Made by a program: the position numbers and the translations under genes. The notes beneath the pieces were generated by a model. The model ran no database searches, had not been told where the DNA came from, and saw only the letters and a list, made by a program, of their open reading frames with translations. A stretch of DNA of 64,000 nucleotides from Warburgia ugandensis (taxonomy: Eukaryota > Streptophyta > Magnoliopsida > Canellales > Canellaceae): the NCBI GenBank assembly GCA_035236585.1, contig CP141128.1:37988684-38052683 (forward strand), written 5' to 3'. Below are positions 58,109 to 64,000 of this stretch, piece by piece (positions within the stretch are counted from its first letter, which is position 1; every line of letters starts with the position of its first letter).

Positions 58109-60582
58109 TGATAAGTGCCTAATATTTTATAAAAACTATCCAATTAGTTCTCATAACACATGTATTTCTGACCTAATAACTCAAAATTTTGATATTTTGT
58201 AGTCTCAAAGGCTAATCTTAAGCAAGTATTATGGAAAATTATATTTTTCTAGGATTTAATTCAATTTTGAACTTTTTGTAGGAAGCGAGATGATGATCTT
58301 ATGGACTAGAGTGATCGAGATAAAAATTGATGATCAAGATTGAAAGATCAAGTCAAAGCCTCAAAATCATCCTTTCAACATAAGATCAAGGATCCAAATC
58401 ATCTTAAGATCACTTAAAGATAGAATGAAAGGAGTCAAAGATGGCCAAAGTGGGCCCATGCACAAGCCATGCAAAGTCCACCACCTTTGCATAGGTTTCA
58501 CTTAAGCCACTCAACCATATTCAACCCATCATGCTAAGCCAACAAAGACATCAAAGCCAGCCATAAAGCCAAGTCAATGGAGCTCTCAAAGTTAGCCATC
58601 AAGCCACATGAGCCAAGATACATGAAAGGCCATGATTGGAGGAGAATTCAAAGAATTATCCTTGAGACTTTTAAAGTTATTTTGAAGATAATTGAGGGGA
58701 AATCCACTAGAATAAGGTAGCATTTGGACCAATAGGAATATCCCTTTCTATTTTTATTACTTTCCTACTTTTTTCTCACTTTCCACCTCACCACTAAGGG
58801 GCACTACGAATTTCACTTTCCATCCATGAGTCCTATCTTTCTAAGACTCCCACCTTCCTAAACTTCTATTCTCACCATCCAACCAATACCCACTTCTTAG
58901 GAAACTACCTCGCCAATCATCCACTTCCCTCCCCTCTTTGCCTCATCCACTCCACCACCTTCCTTGTTTCTCTCTAGCTTAACCAATCACCATGATTTTT
59001 TTACTTCCCACCTCACCCTCTCTATATTACCTCATCCCTATCTACCCATCTTTCTAATTCTCAGAGGCCTTTCATGATTTTTACAAGGGCAAGGTGCTTC
59101 CTTCCAAAAAAAGCGGCGCCTCCAACCTTATCTCCCTCCAAATTTTCTCACATGCTTTCCCCTTTGATAAAACCCTAAGTAGCCTCCATACCTAATCCTA
59201 TCCATACAATCCTCTTCCTATTTCACCCCCATCCTACCTTACTTTAAGACACCCTAGAAAAATTAGAACAAAAAGTATAAAAGAACCCAAAAGAAGATTT
59301 AACAGATAACACCTTTGGAGGAAGAGAATGTCAACTCCAATTTGGAGGCGGCGTTCCTTTATTTCTCCATTAAAGGTTAGTTGTTCATATTTTAATCTTC
59401 ATTTCTTTTGAATCCTTTTTAGTTTCATGCTTAGGAAGTTGTTGTTTTGCCTTTCCATTCCTTAACTCTTCTTGCTTAGGTCCAAGATTATTTTTTTCTT
59501 AAAGTGACAGCCAAGGTAAAGTCACCTTGAATCTATTCTTTCTTTACTTTTCATTGCCATTAGGTATCTCTTTGGTTCCATTGATTTCCTTCTTGCTTTC
59601 CTTAGTGTTCGTCAAGTTTTACCTTCACTTTCTAGTGGAAGTCCAATTGATCTCAATGCATCCTTATTTATGATTAATGTTGGATGATTGAATAAGGTTT
59701 AGCATGTATTTTTGAGTTGATTAAGATCAACTAAAATTCATTGTAATATAACACAATTTTTAGATTTGGAATACATGTGCATGCATGGATTTTGCCTTGA
59801 TTCAATGAAGTTAATGAGAATTTCTGGTTCATAACTATTTCCAATAGTTAAATATCTCAATTCATGAATGTTTGATTGCATAAAAATTTCTTAATTCAAT
59901 GTTTTCCATGTTCCATTGATTGGATGTTCAAAACTAGCTTGCTCCTAGAAATTTTGTAATGGATTGTTCATATTTTATCTGCAGTACACATGTTTGATTG
60001 ATTCTTTAAGAAACTTATTAGAGTAATTGATTATTTAGTCAATTCTTGAATTAGATTGCATGTGTTAGGTTTTTAAATTAGTTAATTAGGCCAACTCCTA
60101 CCCCATGAATCATGAGCACCATGTCATGGTCACGTGCATGATACCTGGGTAGATCTCCTCCACTTGCTTGATTAGTGATTGTTTTCCTTTAGTTTTCTTG
60201 TTTAGTTGTAGTTTAGTTTAGATTCCATTGTTTACTAGTTTGCATCTTAGTTTAGTTTGTAATTCTTAGTTAGGAAAATAATTGATTTGTTTCCTTATAA
60301 TAATTTCATCTTTAGAAAGTTTGATTTAGGAAAGTTATTAAATTTCATTTTTAGGAAGTTTTCAATTTAGGAAAGCTAATAAGCTTAGCATGTTTTAGTT
60401 TTAGCATCTTTCATGTGTTAATCTTTCATTTTTAGTTTAAGAAAAAGATCTCACTATTTTTTACTGGGTTAAATAATCTAAGTAATATCACATTCATTTG
60501 ATTCCTAGTGGGATCGACCTCTTCACATGAATTACTACAACTGATTCATGTGCTTGTGAGTTTTAACTTAAAAAGTAAAACA
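58109..60582 (+). mobile_element. Inverted solo LTR E2 inside E3
   Basis: 2474 bp, opposite in orientation to E3. It starts TGATAAGTGCC and ends GTAAAACA. The perfect TSD ACTAA is at 58104-58108 and 60583-60587. Removing it joins the two halves of E3. It contains a TATA-like TATAAAAG at 59276-59283 and, near its end, GGGATCGACCTC followed by TGTGCTTGTGAG, the plus-strand form of the E-family terminus. Confidence 0.75.
59276..59283 (+). promoter_or_regulatory. TATA-like box in LTR E2
   Basis: TATAAAAG about 1.17 kb into the LTR, after a pyrimidine-rich stretch. Position fits an LTR promoter; not confirmed in the diverged sister copies. Confidence 0.35.
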
Positions 60583-61881
60583 ACTAACTTGGAATTAAAG
60601 GGAAAAATCAAAGAAAAAAGATGAATAATGCAAAGAAAAATAGCCATAAGAAAACTAAAGTCCAAAGCTCCAATGATCAGCCAAAGTAGTGTGCTTCTTT
60701 CAAGGTTTTCCATGGAAACCTCTACTTGAATTTCACATGGAACCCCTTAGGAGATTTATAGAGTCCTCGGTTTCCAATTTGATGGGAACTTATTTTAGGA
60801 AGGTAAGATGCAATTAGATCTAGGAATTCAAGATAGGAAATTTACGTGGAGATTAGAGATAAGAAAGTGGAAAGTGGAGGATTTTAAGAAAGGAGGCAAC
60901 AAGGTGGGACGCACCAATTTTTTAGGGTGGCGCATCTTCCCCTTGTTTAAAAATGTGGAAACCTAGTTGGGTGAGGAGGAAGGTATGAAAGGAAAGAGGA
61001 ATGAGATGTGGAAAGTGAGGGTGGAATGTCTATATTTAGAAAGAGAGGAGGCATCACCATTTTAGCAAGGTGGCATGGTACTCCTCCCTTCTAATTATGG
61101 GATGTGGTAGGTAGGAAAGAGAGAGAAAAGAAGTGGGGAAAGAAAGAGAAAAATAAGGAAATTTGACTTGGTTTCTCCTCAATTGGTCCACCTATGCATG
61201 CATATCTTACTATGTTGATTATTACCCAAATTCCTTTTTAATTATCACTTGACTTTCACTATTTAACATAGGATAATTGCTTCTAAATCTTCCTCCAATA
61301 GTATGACTCCATGTGTCATGGATCTTATGGCTTCAATGGCTTACATTGATGGCTTGAGTCGCTAAGTCCTTTAGCTTTAAAGCTTGAATGGCTTAGCTTC
61401 CTTAGGTTTCCTTGTTAGACTAAGAAACCTCATTCATGGTTCCAATTCCCAATGCAAAGGTGGTGGAATTGCATGGTTTTTTGCATTTGCCCTTTTAGTC
61501 ACCTTTGATGCTTCTTTAGACTTATTTGCTTGACTTAAGATGATCTTAACCCTTGATTTAGCTTTGCAACGATGGAATTTAGTTCTTTGACCCTCTTTTG
61601 AGCATGATATTTAAATCTTATCTTTCTTGATCTTGATTATTGGATCATTTTCTCAACATCTACAAAAGAGTAAAAAGCCCTAATTAAATCCTAGAAAAGT
61701 ATGACAATTCACATACTTACTCTAGATTAGCTCCTAAACCTATCAAATATCAATCTTTTGAATGATTAGGTAAAAAATGTATGTGGTACGAAATTGCAAA
61801 AACCCCAAGAATAATGCCTATAATTTATAACATATGATATACTAATTGGACACTTTTTTATACTAAATTGAACACAAATCA

Positions 61882-63594
61882 CACCCACATCCTGCATTTT
61901 TCTAGTCTCGAGAAAAACATGCAAAAAATTATGAAAACAGAAATGGTTGCCATTTTCAAAAGTACTCACAATTGCATTTAGCATATGCAATAAAACCCTT
62001 AAACCCCAAGGTTACCTCTTGTGGACAAGTTAAGCCTCGTGAGGGTTTGCAGTGAATATGCCCAAAAAATTTCATAATTCAAAATCCTTTATTTTATCTT
62101 AGAGAATTATCATCCATTAGCATTCTACTAGCTTGAATAACTTACTAAAGATGAATGAAAAATTTTACAATTTATCCACATATGAAAAACATTTTATTAT
62201 AGTTCATCTTGGATTGTAGTGTGTGTACATGCTTAATGATTTAGACTTCTAAACAATAATGCTTAAGATCCATTAGAATTATGTTTTAACCTCAAATTCT
62301 CACTGGTATACACTAAAAACTGAAGCCCTCAAAGAAAAGGGTCAAACAAAATTCACTCACTATGTGACCAAATCAAATGATACTAATGGTTCACATAAGT
62401 ACTTTTAAGAAATGTGATCCCTAAGAATTGATACTATTACGAAGACCAATAGGGTTAATTTAACTTAGATCATTCCTATTTATATCCTCATTAAGGCTAT
62501 TTTCTACCTTAAGATCAATAGATCATTAGTTGGCATGAAACATAGGATTAGGATAGGTTCTAAAAGGAAATATATAGTGATTCAAAGGTTTCAAATCTAA
62601 GTAGAGGTCTTTAATGATTGTGGACAACTTTTCTTTTGAATGTACTGAAGTGAATATCTTTTCTATTTTTCCTTTCTCTTCACTTTTCTTTTTCTTTCTC
62701 TTAATATTTCTAATTTTATTTGTATATCTTGTTTTTTTTCTTAAGGAAAGGCTTTTTCTTTATAAGCATTTTGATATTTTTCACTTCTTTTACTTTGTCT
62801 TCTTTAGACTTTTTCCACCATTTCTACTCATTTTTGAAGATAGGTAATGGATATTTTGATTGGATTTCTTTTGTTAAGATAAATGGGTTTTTGAAAAGAA
62901 AAGGCTTACTAAGAGGTTCAAAGGGTCTAACTAATGGTATAGTATACTAGTTAGGCTTTATATCTTTGAGCTAAAATAAGGATGGCCTATTTCATTTCCT
63001 AGGTTTCTGGAAGAACATTAGTACCCCTTTAGATCTTGGCATTTGACCAAAACAAAAATACTAGGATCTCTCAAAGTTGATGTTTGCTGAAGAAAATATG
63101 GAATTACTTATAACTTTCAAAAAGATGATAGTCTCTAGTACTCACTTGGGTCTAGGTCTCCACTGATTTTCCTCAGAGGTCTCTAAGTCATCATAACTAT
63201 CTATTACTATAGACAATGTACTATGTGTAAGTGTATTTTGAGATTTGGCTTTTATAAAGCACTTCAAGGCATGAATAAATTGCAGAATTAACCATATGCA
63301 TTTCTATTAAGAGGTTATAAAGTAGGAGAAATACTAAGATTTAGAAAATCCAATTCTCATCATAGTAAAGGAATGTTGACCTTAAAAAATTTGAAAACTA
63401 AAAATAAAAAATTCAAAAATACAAGAAAACATAGAAATCTCATGCATATCTACACCCCCAACCTGAACTAAACATTCTCTCCAATGTTTTGAAATATAGA
63501 CTCCATAAGATATATGGGTAATGTAGAATAATGAGATTCATTATAAAACATTCTGAGTTGCCTCCCAATAAGTGCAAGTTTAACATCCTCAACT
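61882..63594 (-). other. Region between integrase remnant and 3' LTR of Athila-like element
   Basis: 1.7 kb without readable genes. Athila-type elements usually have a long region here that may carry an env-like frame. None can be read by eye, and the hydrophobic frames at 62614-62847 and 62720-62950 lie on the opposite strand in T-rich DNA. Confidence 0.4.
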
Positions 63595-64000
63595 CTGAAT
63601 AGGGCTTCAACCTTTGCCCATTTACTTTGGAAATCTCTCCATCATTTTCTATCTCGATAGCTCATGAGAGTAGACATGTCATACTATGTAGGGTCTAATC
63701 CATAGAGATTGAAGTTTTTCAGGGAATAGATGCAATCTAGAATTATACAAAAGGACCTTATATCCTGAGATAAAAGGACTTTCTCAGGAAATGATTACCA
63801 TGATTACTTGCCATGCGGTCTTTGTATATCTTGGCTGACTCACATGCATCTTTTCTTAATTCATTCAATTCATTAAGTTGGATTTTCCTATGGGTTCTAG
63901 TAGTATCTAATTCAAAATTGAGCTTTTTAATGGCCCAATAGGCTCTATATTGAAATTCCATTGGTAGGTGTTAGGCTTTTCCATGGACCAAGTGGTAGGG
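63595..64000 (-). pseudogene. Integrase C-terminal remnant of an Athila-like Ty3/Gypsy element
   Basis: Minus-strand reading: PYHLVHGKA, stop, HLPMEF, then YRAYWAIKKLNFELD, IQLNELNELRKDACE and SAKIYKDR. Further on, after frameshifts, comes KVNGQRLKPY near 63600. This is the well-known Athila/TAT-type integrase end (PY.LV.GKACHLPVE..H.AYWAIK.LN.D, QLNELEE.R..AYE....YK, then ..VNGQR.K.Y). A stop replaces the expected Cys of GKACHLP and another interrupts the loop after LRKSFYL. It continues beyond the window. Confidence 0.8.

Larger units (their letters stand above)
56849..61881 (-). repeat. Athila-like 3' LTR E3 (interrupted by E2)
   Basis: Minus-strand LTR starting TGATTTGTGTTCAATTTAG at 61881. 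It is about 2.55 kb once E2 and one TSD are removed. The left end is placed at about 56849 by the block GATCCCATGAGGAATCTCATG and the following AATTGCATGCAAG. The purine-biased minus-strand sequence just before its start (61882-61900) is a plausible PPT. The minus-strand integrase remnant at 63595-64000 lies upstream, so E3 is best read as that element's 3' LTR. Confidence 0.6.

Noticed and set aside
62614-62950. Two overlapping hydrophobic frames, possibly a membrane protein or env-like product
   Set aside because: They lie in T-rich DNA on the strand opposite to the Athila-like pol remnant, so they are low-complexity Phe/Leu runs.

Overview
The window is AT-rich, gene-free nuclear DNA of a flowering plant. 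The evidence is nested Ty3/Gypsy LTR retrotransposons with a plant initiator-Met-tRNA primer site, chromovirus (Tekay/Del-like) and Athila-like remains, RTE-clade LINEs, a long TC microsatellite and a diverged satellite. The species cannot be named from this. No intact protein-coding host gene, rRNA or tRNA was found. All open frames are short; those with recognisable homology are broken transposon fragments. Alignments were made by eye, so percentages and some boundaries are approximate.

Layout. 1-4959 is repeat-derived DNA: a purine-rich stretch, an Athila-like LTR end near 1665, and a degenerate repeat of about 1.2 kb. 4960-17503 is element A, a complete but non-coding LTR element with giant LTRs (3931 and 4910 bp), LARD-like, with PBS, PPT and a GCCT(T) target-site duplication (TSD). 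17504-19090 resumes the interrupted host repeat. 19096-47328 is element C, a decayed Tekay-like element with perfect TAAAG TSDs. Its 3' LTR is split by LINE-1 (RTE), which holds solo LTR B1, which in turn holds inverted solo LTR A'. Further along, the same LTR is split by solo LTR B2 inside an extra segment D, and by LINE-2.

47334-50347 is unassigned apart from a satellite of about 160-bp units (47690-49490). A (TC)46 tract lies at 50348-50440. 50441-64000 holds Athila-like LTRs: E0 fragment, E1, and E3 with inverted solo LTR E2 (TSD ACTAA) inside it. The 3' end of a broken Athila-like integrase lies on the minus strand at the right edge; E3 is probably that element's 3' LTR.

LTR families A, B and C look related. 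A and B share a TATA box, a 5' splice-donor-like site and a central block. One hairpin is present in all three families and a second in A and B; both keep pairing through compensatory base changes. The two LTRs of element A show a sharply bounded tract of near identity, as expected from gene conversion. These structural observations are the main points of interest; no new protein system was recognised.
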